A stretch of 64,000 nt of DNA from G963677445 sp963677445. Lineage in GTDB: Bacteria > Bacteroidota > Ignavibacteria > Ignavibacteriales > Melioribacteraceae. This document shows positions 46,831 to 55,494 of this stretch, piece after piece. The notes beneath the pieces were generated by a model, which was given only the letters and a program-made list of their open reading frames with translations, searched no databases and was not told the origin of the DNA. Each line of letters opens with the position of its first letter. The first letter of the stretch is position 1. The stretch covers positions 1 to 64,000 of the forward strand of contig CAXXGF010000006.1 of assembly GCA_963677445.2 (NCBI GenBank). The letters run 5' to 3'. A program made the position numbers and the translations under genes.

Positions 46831-48141
46831 TCATTTCAGGAATTCTTCCAAATATTTATAATCCGGGGTCAGTTCCCCTTTATAAAGAATTACAGCTCGT
46901 TTAATTTCGGGAGGTAATTTACATTCAGCAAAAGGAACCGAATCATCAAGTTTTACAATGGATGGCACAAAAGGTGAAAACGCGTCGCTGAAATCAACCG
47001 AAGAATCGCGCGGCAATTCAGTCGGGAGATTATCGATTGTTATATCAACAATTCCTTCGCCTTCAAATCCATCGGTGAAATTATCAGTCAGAGGATTATA
47101 GATAAATCCGGGAACATCCGGCATGGTCGCTTTATAAGTAAACTCTACCGTACCATTTATATCGCAGGTAATATCACCTACAAGCCCCAGTTTTATTTTA
47201 TCATAATTTTCTTTCAGATAATTTTTTGAGAGGAATACGGGATATTTTTCAGTCCAGTAAATAGCGTTGATCAAAACATCCATTTTTTCAAGAAAGGGTT
47301 CAAATTTTGATTTGTATCTTTCAGGATGGTTATAATATTCCTGAAGCTCAAAATCTTTATCAGTATCAATATTTTCCACCATATCTTTCTCTTTGAAAAC
47401 CACTTTCAGAATACCCGCGGGCAATTCTTTTTCTGATAAAAGTTCATCGGGTGAAATTTCGGTATAAGGCAGTATATCGAATATTTCCTGCGCTCCTCGG
47501 GAAACATTACCATAACCGGCAAAACCAACCACCAGAGGATCAAGCTCTTTCTTAAGCCCCTCCGATTTTATCTCTCCTGCAATTTCCTCGATATGTTTTT
47601 TTGCCTCATCCACATCCTTGTATTGATATGCCTGTTTTATTTTGAGAAAGGGAGTGTCAATCCCTTTTGATTTATATCTTTGTCCCATGCCATGCAGAGC
47701 TTCAATCATACCCGCGAGCCCGGCAAAACGCCCGAAGAATACAAGTCGTCGTCCTTTTTCATCTGCGATACATTCGTAGTCGACAAGTGTGCATTGTAAT
47801 TCCATCAGACGCTTTAACAAAGGCATGTTATATTCCTGACCTTTGATTGTATGACTGAAAAACACATAATTTTTTTCAGGCTGAAGCAGATTGACAGGTA
47901 TCTCCTTTACGGCTACTATAGTTTTGCATTCGCTTAAATCGGAACTCAGTTCGGCTCCGGCATTCCGGTATTCATCATCAGTGAAAGCTCTTTTTTCGAA
48001 AGGTTCGACAAAGGCGTGAATATTTTCTTCTTTTATTATTTTTTCAAGGTGGGAAGGTATTACGGGAACTCTTCGCTCCCAAATGTTTTTATCTTCTTTT
48101 CTTATTCCAAGTGTCCGGTCGCTCAATTGTGCATCCTCCAT
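46831..48141 (-). CDS. Lysine-ketoglutarate-reductase-like / AlaDH-PNT family dehydrogenase
   Basis: 436 aa. The N-terminus LGIRKEDKNIWERRVPVIPSHLEKI is the AlaDH/PNT-N block as found in the LKR half of eukaryotic LKR/SDH (AASS). Downstream come FFSHTIKGQEYNMPLLKRL, LVDYE, RLVFFGRFAGLAGMIEAL and the nucleotide-binding VVGFAGYGNVSRGAQEIFD. LKR condenses lysine with 2-oxoglutarate to saccharopine; the activity is likely but not proven. No saccharopine dehydrogenase domain is fused and none is seen in this window. The start is uncertain: GGAGG lies just inside the ATG, so a TTG five codons later is possible. Confidence 0.72.
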   Translation of the reverse strand: MEDAQLSDRTLGIRKEDKNIWERRVPVIPSHLEKIIKEENIHAFVEPFEKRAFTDDEYRNAGAELSSDLSECKTIVAVKEIPVNLLQPEKNYVFFSHTIKGQEYNMPLLKRLMELQCTLVDYECIADEKGRRLVFFGRFAGLAGMIEALHGMGQRYKSKGIDTPFLKIKQAYQYKDVDEAKKHIEEIAGEIKSEGLKKELDPLVVGFAGYGNVSRGAQEIFDILPYTEISPDELLSEKELPAGILKVVFKEKDMVENIDTDKDFELQEYYNHPERYKSKFEPFLEKMDVLINAIYWTEKYPVFLSKNYLKENYDKIKLGLVGDITCDINGTVEFTYKATMPDVPGFIYNPLTDNFTDGFEGEGIVDITIDNLPTELPRDSSVDFSDAFSPFVPSIVKLDDSVPFAECKLPPEIKRAVILYKGELTPDYKYLEEFLK

Positions 48142-48261
48142 ACTAAGGGATTATTAACATTAATTTAACATAAAATAGGCCCTGTATATTTATGGAAATT
48201 GTGCCTTAAATTCAATTGCCGGTCATAAGAATAAGTTTGATTTTCAACAGTTTGTTTAAAA

Positions 48262-48298
48262 TAAAAAAGCCGGCCATGAAATTATCACGACCGGCCGG
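48262..48298 (-). terminator. Terminator after dnaK
   Basis: Minus-strand CCGGCC ... GGCCGG stem with a 17-nt loop followed by CTTTTTTATTT, just beyond the stop at 48318. Confidence 0.8.
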
Positions 48299-48317
48299 AA
48301 CAATTTTGTCAAATTAC

Positions 48318-50279
48318 TTATTTCTCATCGTCAACCACTTCATAGGAAGCGTCTTCAACTTCTTTATCATCCTTTTTATCGGAAGATTTCGCATTCTGAT
48401 CTGTCTGATCCTGTTTGTTCTGTTTAGAATCCGGGCCTGGCTGGTCCGGTCCGGGCTGCCCCTGACCAGGCTGAGGGCCTGCCTGCTGATAAATATTCTG
48501 CGAAATTTCGCTCCAGGTTTTAGTCAGATTTTCAGTTGCCGCCTTAATTTTATCAGTATCATTGGTTTTTAAGGCATCCTCAACCTTCTGAATTTCAGAT
48601 TCAAGTTTGTTTTTAGCGTCCGCGGGAAGTTTGTCTTTCAGTTCCTCAATCTGTTTATTTGTCTGAAAGACAAGGTTATCGGCCTGATTTCTTACTTCGA
48701 CCTGTTCCTTTTTCTTTTTATCTTCAGCCGCGTGTTCCTTGGCTGTATTTTTCATCTTGTCAATTTCATCCTGCGAAAGGCCTGAAGATGAAGTAATTCT
48801 GATGCTCTGCTCTTTTCCGGTAGCTTTATCTTTTGCTGCCACGTGAAGAATGCCGTTGGCGTCTATATCGAATGTTACTTCAATCTGGGGTATTCCGCGC
48901 TGTGCGGGGGGAATTCCATCGAGATGAAATCTTCCTAAGGTGCGGTTATCTGCGGCCATCGGTCTTTCACCCTGAAGCACGTGTATTTCAACCGATGGCT
49001 GGTTGTCGGCCGCTGTCGAAAATACTTCACTTTTCTTTGTCGGGATAGTTGTGTTTGATTCAATCAGTTTTGTCATCACATTACCGAGAGTTTCAATTCC
49101 GAGTGATAAGGGAGTAACATCAAGTAAAAGCACATCTTTTACATCCCCCGCGAGTACACCACCCTGAATTGCGGCGCCGATGGCAACAACTTCATCCGGA
49201 TTAACCCCTTTATGAGGTTCTTTACCGAATATTTCTTTTACTACTTCCTGAACTTTCGGAACACGTGTTGAACCGCCGACAAGAATAACTTCATCAATCT
49301 GGGACGCTGAAAAACCGGCGTCTTCAAGAGCGTTAAAACATGGTGTTTTAGCTCTTTCTATCAGATCATCAATGAGCTGCTCAAATTTAGCGCGTGTAAC
49401 AGAAATATTTAGGTGTTTCGGGCCATCCTGTGTAGCTGTAACAAATGGCAGATTCACATCTGTCTGCATCGAGGATGATAATTCAATTTTAGCTTTTTCG
49501 GCAGCTTCTTTGAGTCTCTGAAGAGCCATTGGATCTTTCCTGAGATCAATGCCTTCTTCTTTATTAAATTCATCGGCGAGGAAATCAATCAGTCTCTGGT
49601 CAAAATCATCGCCGCCGAGATGAGTGTCGCCGTTAGTTGATTTCACTTCAAACACACCATCGCCAAGCTGCAGAATGGATATATCAAATGTCCCGCCGCC
49701 AAAGTCAAATACAGCTACCACATGGTCGCTTGTTTTTTTGTCCAGACCATAAGCAAGAGCTGCCGCGGTGGGCTCGTTGATGATTCTTTTTACCGTAAGT
49801 CCGGCAATTTCGCCCGCGTCTTTTGTTGCCTGGCGCTGGGAATCATTAAAATAAGCGGGAACGGTAATGACAGCTTCTGTCACTTCCTGTCCGAGGTAAT
49901 CTTCGGCGGTTTTTTTCATTTTCTGCAAAACCATAGCGCTTATTTCGGGAGGTGAATATAATCTGTTGTCAATATTCACTCTTGCTGAATCATTGTCCCC
50001 TGCCTGAATTTCATAAGGAACTTCATTTATTTCGGTGGAAACTTCAGCTTTCCTTCGTCCCATAAATCTTTTTATAGAAAATATAGTGTTCTTCGGATTT
50101 GTAACAGCCTGCCTTTTTGCCGGCTGACCAATAAGACGGTCCCCGTTTTTAGCAAAACCAATTACTGAAGGGGTAGTTCTGCCACCCTCGGAGTTTGGTA
50201 TTACTACAGGTTCATTTCCCTCCATTACCGCAACACATGAGTTAGTCGTACCCAAGTCAATTCCAATTATCTTTCCCAT
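48318..50279 (-). CDS. dnaK: Molecular chaperone DnaK (Hsp70)
   Basis: 653 aa. ATPase-domain signatures IGIDLGTTNSCVAVMEG, VFDFGGGTFDISIL and ILVGGSTRVPKVQ; the linker/substrate-domain start VLLLDVTPLSLGIET. The C-terminal lid ends in a Gln/Pro/Lys/Asp-rich tail (about 600-653, GPQPGQGQPGPDQPGPD then DKKDDKEVEDASYEVVDDEK) carrying the acidic EEVD-like end usual for bacterial DnaK. Cytosolic foldase working with DnaJ and GrpE, neither of which is in the window. Solitary transcription unit with a CAGGAG site 6 nt upstream of the ATG and its own terminator. Confidence 0.97.
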   Translation of the reverse strand: MGKIIGIDLGTTNSCVAVMEGNEPVVIPNSEGGRTTPSVIGFAKNGDRLIGQPAKRQAVTNPKNTIFSIKRFMGRRKAEVSTEINEVPYEIQAGDNDSARVNIDNRLYSPPEISAMVLQKMKKTAEDYLGQEVTEAVITVPAYFNDSQRQATKDAGEIAGLTVKRIINEPTAAALAYGLDKKTSDHVVAVFDFGGGTFDISILQLGDGVFEVKSTNGDTHLGGDDFDQRLIDFLADEFNKEEGIDLRKDPMALQRLKEAAEKAKIELSSSMQTDVNLPFVTATQDGPKHLNISVTRAKFEQLIDDLIERAKTPCFNALEDAGFSASQIDEVILVGGSTRVPKVQEVVKEIFGKEPHKGVNPDEVVAIGAAIQGGVLAGDVKDVLLLDVTPLSLGIETLGNVMTKLIESNTTIPTKKSEVFSTAADNQPSVEIHVLQGERPMAADNRTLGRFHLDGIPPAQRGIPQIEVTFDIDANGILHVAAKDKATGKEQSIRITSSSGLSQDEIDKMKNTAKEHAAEDKKKKEQVEVRNQADNLVFQTNKQIEELKDKLPADAKNKLESEIQKVEDALKTNDTDKIKAATENLTKTWSEISQNIYQQAGPQPGQGQPGPDQPGPDSKQNKQDQTDQNAKSSDKKDDKEVEDASYEVVDDEK

Positions 50280-50509
50280 AATTTTCTCCTGTATTTCATA
50301 TTCATAAACATTAAAACATTTGCCTTACTAATAACAATTAGTGTGCCAGGTTGTAAACTGTTAACAAATAATAAGTTACAAGAATTAACCTCTTTCACAG
50401 CATATGTCATTATGTCACTTTATACGCCTATATGACAATTTTATTGTAATTTGAGCGACTGTAAGACATATTTGCATAAATTAATTAAATTTTATGGGGA
50501 GAAAACCCG
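50280..50509. promoter_or_regulatory. Divergent dnaK / birA promoter region
   Basis: 230 bp between divergent genes. Two dyads are visible: TTGTAA...TTACAA (about 50350-50380) and TGTCA-N15-TGACA (about 50413-50437). No CIRCE element (TTAGCACTC-N9-GAGTGCTAA) is present, so HrcA control is not indicated. Both dyads could arise by chance in AT-rich DNA. Confidence 0.3.
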
Positions 50510-51280
50510 GTGTTTAATATAGAAGACTTTAATATAAAGCTCGATACTGAAGAAATTGGCAGAAATTTTGTGTATTGCGCGGAAATTAACTCAACAAACA
50601 GCTTTTTACTTGAAGATGAAGAATTCAAAAAAAACGGCACTGTCATTTTGGCAGAATATCAGACAAACGGACGTGGCAGGTTAAGCCGGGAATGGCAGAG
50701 CGCTAAAGATCAGAATCTGACTTTTTCCATCTTGCTGAATAAGGGCTTTCAATCTGTTAATCCGAATATTATTAATCTCACAGCTTCCCTCGCGGTGGCA
50801 ATGAGCATTGAAAACCTTTACCAGCTTCCGGTAGAACTAAAATGGCCGAACGATGTTCTGGTAAATTCTAAAAAAATCGCCGGCATTCTGCTTGAATCAA
50901 CATCAAAGGGAAGCAAACTTGATAAAATTGTTATCGGTTTCGGAATTAATGTCAACCAGACCAGCTTTACAGGTAAGTTTATTATCCCCCCAACTTCGAT
51001 CAGAAATGAATTTCATTCACTCGCGAGCAGAGAAAGAACACTCAGTGAAATGCTGAATAATTTTGAGGAGCTCCTTGAAGTATGTAAAGCTCATCCCTGG
51101 AAAATTCTGGAGGACTGGAAAAACCGCTGCAAGATGCTGGGTGAAAAAATTAAAGTTGACGCGGGAGAAGGAAAAACAAAATTTGGCAAGTTCAAAGATA
51201 TCGACGACAGCGGGTTTATGATACTTGAAGTTTCCGGACGGGATGAAAAAATTCACTTTGGAGATGTGAGCATCCGATGA
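50510..51280 (+). CDS. birA: Biotin--[acetyl-CoA-carboxylase] ligase
   Basis: 256 aa. Activates biotin as biotinyl-AMP and attaches it to biotin carboxyl carrier protein. Catalytic-domain motifs: AEINSTNSFLL, the biotinyl-AMP loop TNGRGRLSREWQS (about 53-65), ELKWPNDVLVNSKKIAGILLES, and VIGFGINVNQ. The C-terminal SH3-like domain is present. The N-terminal DNA-binding winged helix of E. coli BirA is absent, so it is a monofunctional ligase. GTG start, with GGGGAG upstream. Overlaps coaX by 4 nt (ATGA), giving a two-gene cofactor operon. Confidence 0.93.
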   Translation: MFNIEDFNIKLDTEEIGRNFVYCAEINSTNSFLLEDEEFKKNGTVILAEYQTNGRGRLSREWQSAKDQNLTFSILLNKGFQSVNPNIINLTASLAVAMSIENLYQLPVELKWPNDVLVNSKKIAGILLESTSKGSKLDKIVIGFGINVNQTSFTGKFIIPPTSIRNEFHSLASRERTLSEMLNNFEELLEVCKAHPWKILEDWKNRCKMLGEKIKVDAGEGKTKFGKFKDIDDSGFMILEVSGRDEKIHFGDVSIR

Positions 51281-52038
51281 ACACTCTCGTTTGCGACATA
51301 GGCAATTCAGTCATTAAAACGGGAATTTATCAGCGAAATATTTTCAAAAAAAAATTCCTCCTGAAAGATGATATCCCCGATCTCAATTTTCTTGATGATT
51401 ACCCGATAAGTTCAGCGGCCATTTCATCGGTTGTTCCCGATAAAACAGAAGCTCTAAGAGAAAAAATAGTAAAAAAAACCGGGGTCGTACCTTTCTTAAT
51501 TGATCATACCGGCAGGTTTAATCTAAGAATAAACTATCGCACTCCCGAGACAGTGGGAATTGACCGTATATGCAGCGCGGAAGGCGCCCTCGATATTTAC
51601 CTTGAAGAAAACACCGAGACTCTTTATAACGAGAGAACAGGTATTATAAGCATTGACTTTGGAACAGCCATAACATTAAATTTCATTCATTATAACAAAA
51701 TTTTTGAAGGGGGCATTATTGCTCCCGGTCTGCACATGATGGCATCTGCTCTTAATGAAAAAACCGCTCAGTTGCCGCTTGTATCAGCCTCCGATTTTGA
51801 GGGAGTTATCGGTAAGAGCACACCTTCATCCATTGCCGCGGGAATTTTTAACGCCGCGTCCGGTATGCTGGAAAAGACAATAAAAGGATTAGTTAACCGT
51901 TATAGCCTGATTGAACTGCATATATTTACCACCGGCGGCGGATACGATTATATCAAAAATTATCTTGATTTTGAGCACTCTTTCGTCGATGAACTTGTTT
52001 TAAGAGGCATAAACGCCATTTATAACATTAACAGATAA
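51277..52038 (+). CDS. coaX: Type III pantothenate kinase
   Basis: 253 aa. First step of coenzyme A synthesis: pantothenate to 4'-phosphopantothenate. ASKHA-fold signatures: VCDIGNSVIKTGIY (P-loop-like phosphate 1 motif, residues 4-17), TPETVGIDRICSAEGA (pantothenate/dimer motif with the catalytic Asp), SIDFGTAITLNFI, and GGIIAPGLHMM. The FTTGGG adenosine motif is near residue 220. Start overlaps the birA stop. birA-coaX pairing is common in bacteria. Confidence 0.95.
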   Translation: MNTLVCDIGNSVIKTGIYQRNIFKKKFLLKDDIPDLNFLDDYPISSAAISSVVPDKTEALREKIVKKTGVVPFLIDHTGRFNLRINYRTPETVGIDRICSAEGALDIYLEENTETLYNERTGIISIDFGTAITLNFIHYNKIFEGGIIAPGLHMMASALNEKTAQLPLVSASDFEGVIGKSTPSSIAAGIFNAASGMLEKTIKGLVNRYSLIELHIFTTGGGYDYIKNYLDFEHSFVDELVLRGINAIYNINR

Positions 52039-52207
52039 AGCTATAGCAATAAACCAACGAAAAATAGTCGTACTTGTTCTCGTAATCGTCATTTGTACTC
52101 GTTTTTTGAAGGATAATCTTACGACATGCGCCCTGGCACAAGTTGGATGTAGTTTTATACAATCGGCAAACTTCCTGCAATATGCAAAAAATTGGTAGGT
52201 ATTAACC

Positions 52208-53359
52208 ATGAATATATATCTTGATAACGCGGCAACCACTCCCCTTCATCCCGAAGCTCTCGAAATAATGTTTCCATTTTTAAAAAATAAATTCGGCAAT
52301 CCATCATCAACCCACTCTTTCGGAAGAGCAACAAGAGTGGCGATTGAAGAAGCGAGAGAAAAAATAGCATCATTCATTAACGCCGATCCTTCCGAGATTT
52401 ATTTTACATCCGGCGGGACAGAGGCAATCAACTTCATATTAAACGGGATTACACTGACTTCACGGGAAGATGAAGAACGGGATGAATTCATCTGCTGGAA
52501 CTCTGAGCATAAGGCGGTTCTCGAAGTCGGGGAATCACTTCAAAAAAAGGGGATAAAATTTTTGAAAGCTACAACTGAAAAAGGAGCTGTCGATTTCCAC
52601 AATCTTTCGGGAAAAACGACTGAAAAAGCTTCTCTTATAGCGGTGATGTTCGCCAATAATGAAACAGGTATTGTTAATGATATCGCTTCACTCGCTGAAA
52701 TTAAGGAAAGAACCGGCGCGAAAATTTTTACCGACGCCGTTCAGGCTTTCGGGAAATTCCCCATTGATGTTAAAAAACTTAATCTCGACGCGATGAGTAT
52801 GTCATCACATAAAATAAATGGCCCCAAAGGAATCGGCGCGGCATATATTAAAAACGGCGCTCCCCTTCAGTCATTCATGATTGGCGGTCCCCAGGAAAGG
52901 AACCGCAGAGGAGGCACCGAAAATCCCGCCGCGATCATCGGTTTTGCCGAAGCCGCCAGAATTGCCCATGAAAACCTCGATTTTCATTTCAACCATGTTT
53001 CCGGATTGAAATCACAATTTATCAATTTGCTGGAAAATTCAGGTTTTTGCGGTATCACTATCAATTCAGATGATAACTCTTCCCCCTATATATTAAACCT
53101 GACTCTCGACAGTAAAACCTATAAAAATGATCCTGAAGCTATGTTCATGTATCTTGATTTAAATGGCCTCGCAGTATCAGGAGGATCAGCATGCACATCG
53201 GGAGTAATTAAACCATCGCACGTAATAAAAAACCTGGGCTATAGTGATATGGACGCCGCCGGCACATTCCGACTCTCTTTCGGAATATTCAACACCCCCG
53301 ATGAAATAGACCAGGCTGCTGATATTTTTACCGGTATGCTGGGGAAATTCAGGAAATAA
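52208..53359 (+). CDS. Cysteine desulfurase (NifS/IscS family)
   Basis: 383 aa. PLP-dependent removal of sulfur from cysteine as enzyme-bound persulfide for Fe-S clusters or tRNA thiolation. MNIYLDNAATTPLHPE start, FTSGGTEAIN, VMFANNETGIVND, Schiff-base Lys K202 in SSHKINGPKG, and catalytic Cys C329 in SGGSACTSG. The short loop around the Cys (GGSACTSG without an insertion) resembles class I NifS/IscS. A 169-bp gap separates it from coaX, so it may have its own promoter. No scaffold gene (iscU/nifU) is adjacent. Confidence 0.92.
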   Translation: MNIYLDNAATTPLHPEALEIMFPFLKNKFGNPSSTHSFGRATRVAIEEAREKIASFINADPSEIYFTSGGTEAINFILNGITLTSREDEERDEFICWNSEHKAVLEVGESLQKKGIKFLKATTEKGAVDFHNLSGKTTEKASLIAVMFANNETGIVNDIASLAEIKERTGAKIFTDAVQAFGKFPIDVKKLNLDAMSMSSHKINGPKGIGAAYIKNGAPLQSFMIGGPQERNRRGGTENPAAIIGFAEAARIAHENLDFHFNHVSGLKSQFINLLENSGFCGITINSDDNSSPYILNLTLDSKTYKNDPEAMFMYLDLNGLAVSGGSACTSGVIKPSHVIKNLGYSDMDAAGTFRLSFGIFNTPDEIDQAADIFTGMLGKFRK

Positions 53360-53368
53360 AATTTTTGT

Positions 53369-53478
53369 GTAGAGACGCAATGTTTTGCGTCTCTACCGTA
53401 AATCCTTTGATTTAAACCTGTATTTATAAACAGACTTTGCCAAATTCCAGTGTAGAGACGCAATGCATTGCGTCTCTT
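53369..53478. repeat. 110-bp two-hairpin direct repeat, left of the AlbA_2 gene
   Basis: GTAGAGACGCAA-TGTT-TTGCGTCTCTAC (53369-53396), a spacer with AATCCTTTGATTT and CAAATTCCAGT, then a second GTAGAGACGCAATGCATTGCGTCTCT (53452-53477). The same hairpin-spacer-hairpin order, same orientation, recurs at 54845-54955. Confidence 0.85.
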
Positions 53479-53514
53479 CCACCACCCTTTCCTCAATCCG
53501 GTAATAGTGTTGTT

Positions 53515-54687
53515 TCAATCAACATTTGGCCGGGGAATTGTTACAATGAATTGTTCCCCATTGACATCATTAATAAATTCAATATCCGGCTGTTCCTTTA
53601 ATGATCTCCTGATCCCCGAACCCAAACCGCTGAATGGCAATAATTGTGTACTGAACGCGACTAACTGATTATTCCTGATAACAGGATTGCCATACTTAAT
53701 ATCTTCTACAGTTAACCCATTTGGCAATATGCCGGGACTGATAATCTCAATCCGGTTTTTAAAAACTAATACTCTGATTGGTGAATTCCTGAAATAATCC
53801 CGGTGTACAAGAGCGTTTTGTAATAATTCCTTAAAAGCGATTTCCGAAACTTCCAATTGCCCTTTTGAGTTGAAATCTTTCTCTTTTTGAAGGAAATGCA
53901 GATTTGATTTAACAAAGTTCAGACAATCTTCAAACAATTTGGGAATTCTGCCTTTCAGATCTGTCGGTTTGCTTTTGTATTCATTTTCTGAGATATCATT
54001 GCCGTAAAATGAAACAAGTTTAATTGTAAAGGCGGGTTTAAATGTCTGCGGAGTTATGCCAAAAAACAATAGACCTGCCAGAGAGATATGTTGATTTCTC
54101 AAAACACGTTTGGCTTTTAACGCCTGTTGATAGGTAAGACCCGCTTCTTCTATTGATTGACCAAATTCTTTTTTGAAATAATCACGGAATGCCGCTTCAT
54201 CCAAGTCATCTATTGATGTATCATAAACTTCCATTTCATCAGCCAATAAATTTCCACTGCTTTGAAATAAACGCATTATCTCGGCATTCTCAGTTAACAA
54301 ACGTTTATTTGAACCTTGCTTTACGTATATTTCTCCCTTCGGAGTTTTGTATGGCTTATTTATTCCTTCCGGTACATGAAGCGCTAAAACATAAACAATC
54401 GACGAGTCCTTCGAAATAGCTACAACTTCCGTACTGACGTAAACAACAGGTTTTATATTATCCGCTATTTCAGAAACTATTTTGTCATAATCCTTTATTT
54501 CTTCTTTTGATAATCCTTTTGCTTCCCCGGTAATATTTTCAACGCCGAAAATAATCACTCCGCCAAGAGAATTTGACATTGCCACAATTTCTTTGGAGAG
54601 GCTTTCAATATGAGGCATTTTTTCCTTAAACTGCGCTTTGCTTGTTTCACCACCACAAATTATTTTTATTAATTCATTCGAATCCAT
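53515..54687 (-). CDS. AlbA_2-domain protein with HATPase_c_4 (ATP-dependent transcriptional-regulator/helicase-like family)
   Basis: 390 aa. The N-terminal AlbA_2 (Schlafen AlbA_2) domain (about 12-120) has SKAQFKEKMPHIESLSKEIVAMSNSLGGVIIFGVEN and the GEIYVKQGSNKR block. The C-terminal part (about 270-375) has ELLQNALVHRDYFRNSPIRVLVFKNRIEIISPG and GLGSGIRR, typical of HATPase_c_4. These proteins are often annotated as divergent AAA or putative DNA-binding regulators; several are linked to mobile or defence regions. GGAG precedes the ATG by 4 nt. Single gene between two direct repeats, opposite in direction to both neighbours, which suggests an inserted cassette. Confidence 0.82.
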   Translation of the reverse strand: MDSNELIKIICGGETSKAQFKEKMPHIESLSKEIVAMSNSLGGVIIFGVENITGEAKGLSKEEIKDYDKIVSEIADNIKPVVYVSTEVVAISKDSSIVYVLALHVPEGINKPYKTPKGEIYVKQGSNKRLLTENAEIMRLFQSSGNLLADEMEVYDTSIDDLDEAAFRDYFKKEFGQSIEEAGLTYQQALKAKRVLRNQHISLAGLLFFGITPQTFKPAFTIKLVSFYGNDISENEYKSKPTDLKGRIPKLFEDCLNFVKSNLHFLQKEKDFNSKGQLEVSEIAFKELLQNALVHRDYFRNSPIRVLVFKNRIEIISPGILPNGLTVEDIKYGNPVIRNNQLVAFSTQLLPFSGLGSGIRRSLKEQPDIEFINDVNGEQFIVTIPRPNVD

Positions 54688-54844
54688 TGTTCTCCATTTC
54701 TCCGTTAAATTATTTAATTGGCAAATCAGTTTGTTACCAACTACATATTTTTCATATATCGAATTTTATATACAAATTTAATCGTTTCAGACTGAAAATC
54801 AATAAAAATAACAACAGCTGATTAATAAAATGGCAACATCAGTT

Positions 54845-54955
54845 GTAGAGACGCAATACATTGCGTCTCAGCGGAAAATCCTTTGATTTCAGCCTGGTTT
54901 TAAGATCAGAATTACCCAAATTCCAGTGTAGAGACGCAAAATTTTGCGTCTCTAC
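54845..54955. repeat. 110-bp two-hairpin direct repeat, right of the AlbA_2 gene
   Basis: GTAGAGACGCAATACATTGCGTCTC (54845-54869), a spacer again containing AATCCTTTGATTT and CAAATTCCAGT, then a perfect 28-bp palindrome made of GTAGAGACGCAAAA and its complement (54928-54955). It is the direct-orientation partner of 53369-53478. Confidence 0.85.
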
Positions 54956-55494
54956 GTTTGTACGGCAAATAAAAATTGATTCAACATTTGGGGATATTTC
55001 ACCATTTAAACACTTATTTTAGGATATCTGATTATTGGGTATGCCTGGACTAATATGAGAAGACGCCTTGCAACCCTGATTCAGCTTTTGGAAGAATTAG
55101 CCGGGTTATTACTGATTTGAAGGGGAAGGGATAGGGAGTTATGATTTTGGTGTTGGGATTTTTCCTATGTTATTGTAATATATAACGTTATAACCTCACC
55201 CCTGCCCCTCTTACACCACGGCGCACTTAAAAGCCTTAGCAAGGAGAGGGATTTAAAAAGTCCTTCTCCTTTATAAGGTCGTAGATGCGCCGGGGCGTGA
55301 GAAGGATTTAGGATGAGGTTAAAAAGGCTACATAACAACAATCCAGCGCCAGCTTCACCCCGGCAAAATCCCAAAACAATCTTTGATAATTGATAACTTA
55401 AGAACAAGCTAAAAATCCGTCTAACAACTGAAGCGCTCATCCGTCTAAATCTAATTGACTATCAACTAATTATTTTATTAACCCGAGGTAATGA
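54956..55494. other. Gene-free region with an ACCTCACCCC-type repeat
   Basis: The section at about 55191-55325 (AACCTCACCCCTGCCCCTC, CACGGCGCACTT, GAGAGGGATTTA, GGATGAGGTT) forms an imperfect inverted structure and recurs at about 57663-57740 on the other side of pepF. The last 30 bp contain GAGGT upstream of the pepF start. No RNA gene was recognised. Confidence 0.45.

Noticed and set aside
50280..50509. CIRCE/HrcA operator upstream of dnaK
   Set aside because: TTAGCACTC-N9-GAGTGCTAA is not present; only unrelated weak dyads are seen.
50510..51280. BirA as a bifunctional ligase-repressor
   Set aside because: The N-terminal winged-helix domain is missing; the protein starts directly at the catalytic domain.
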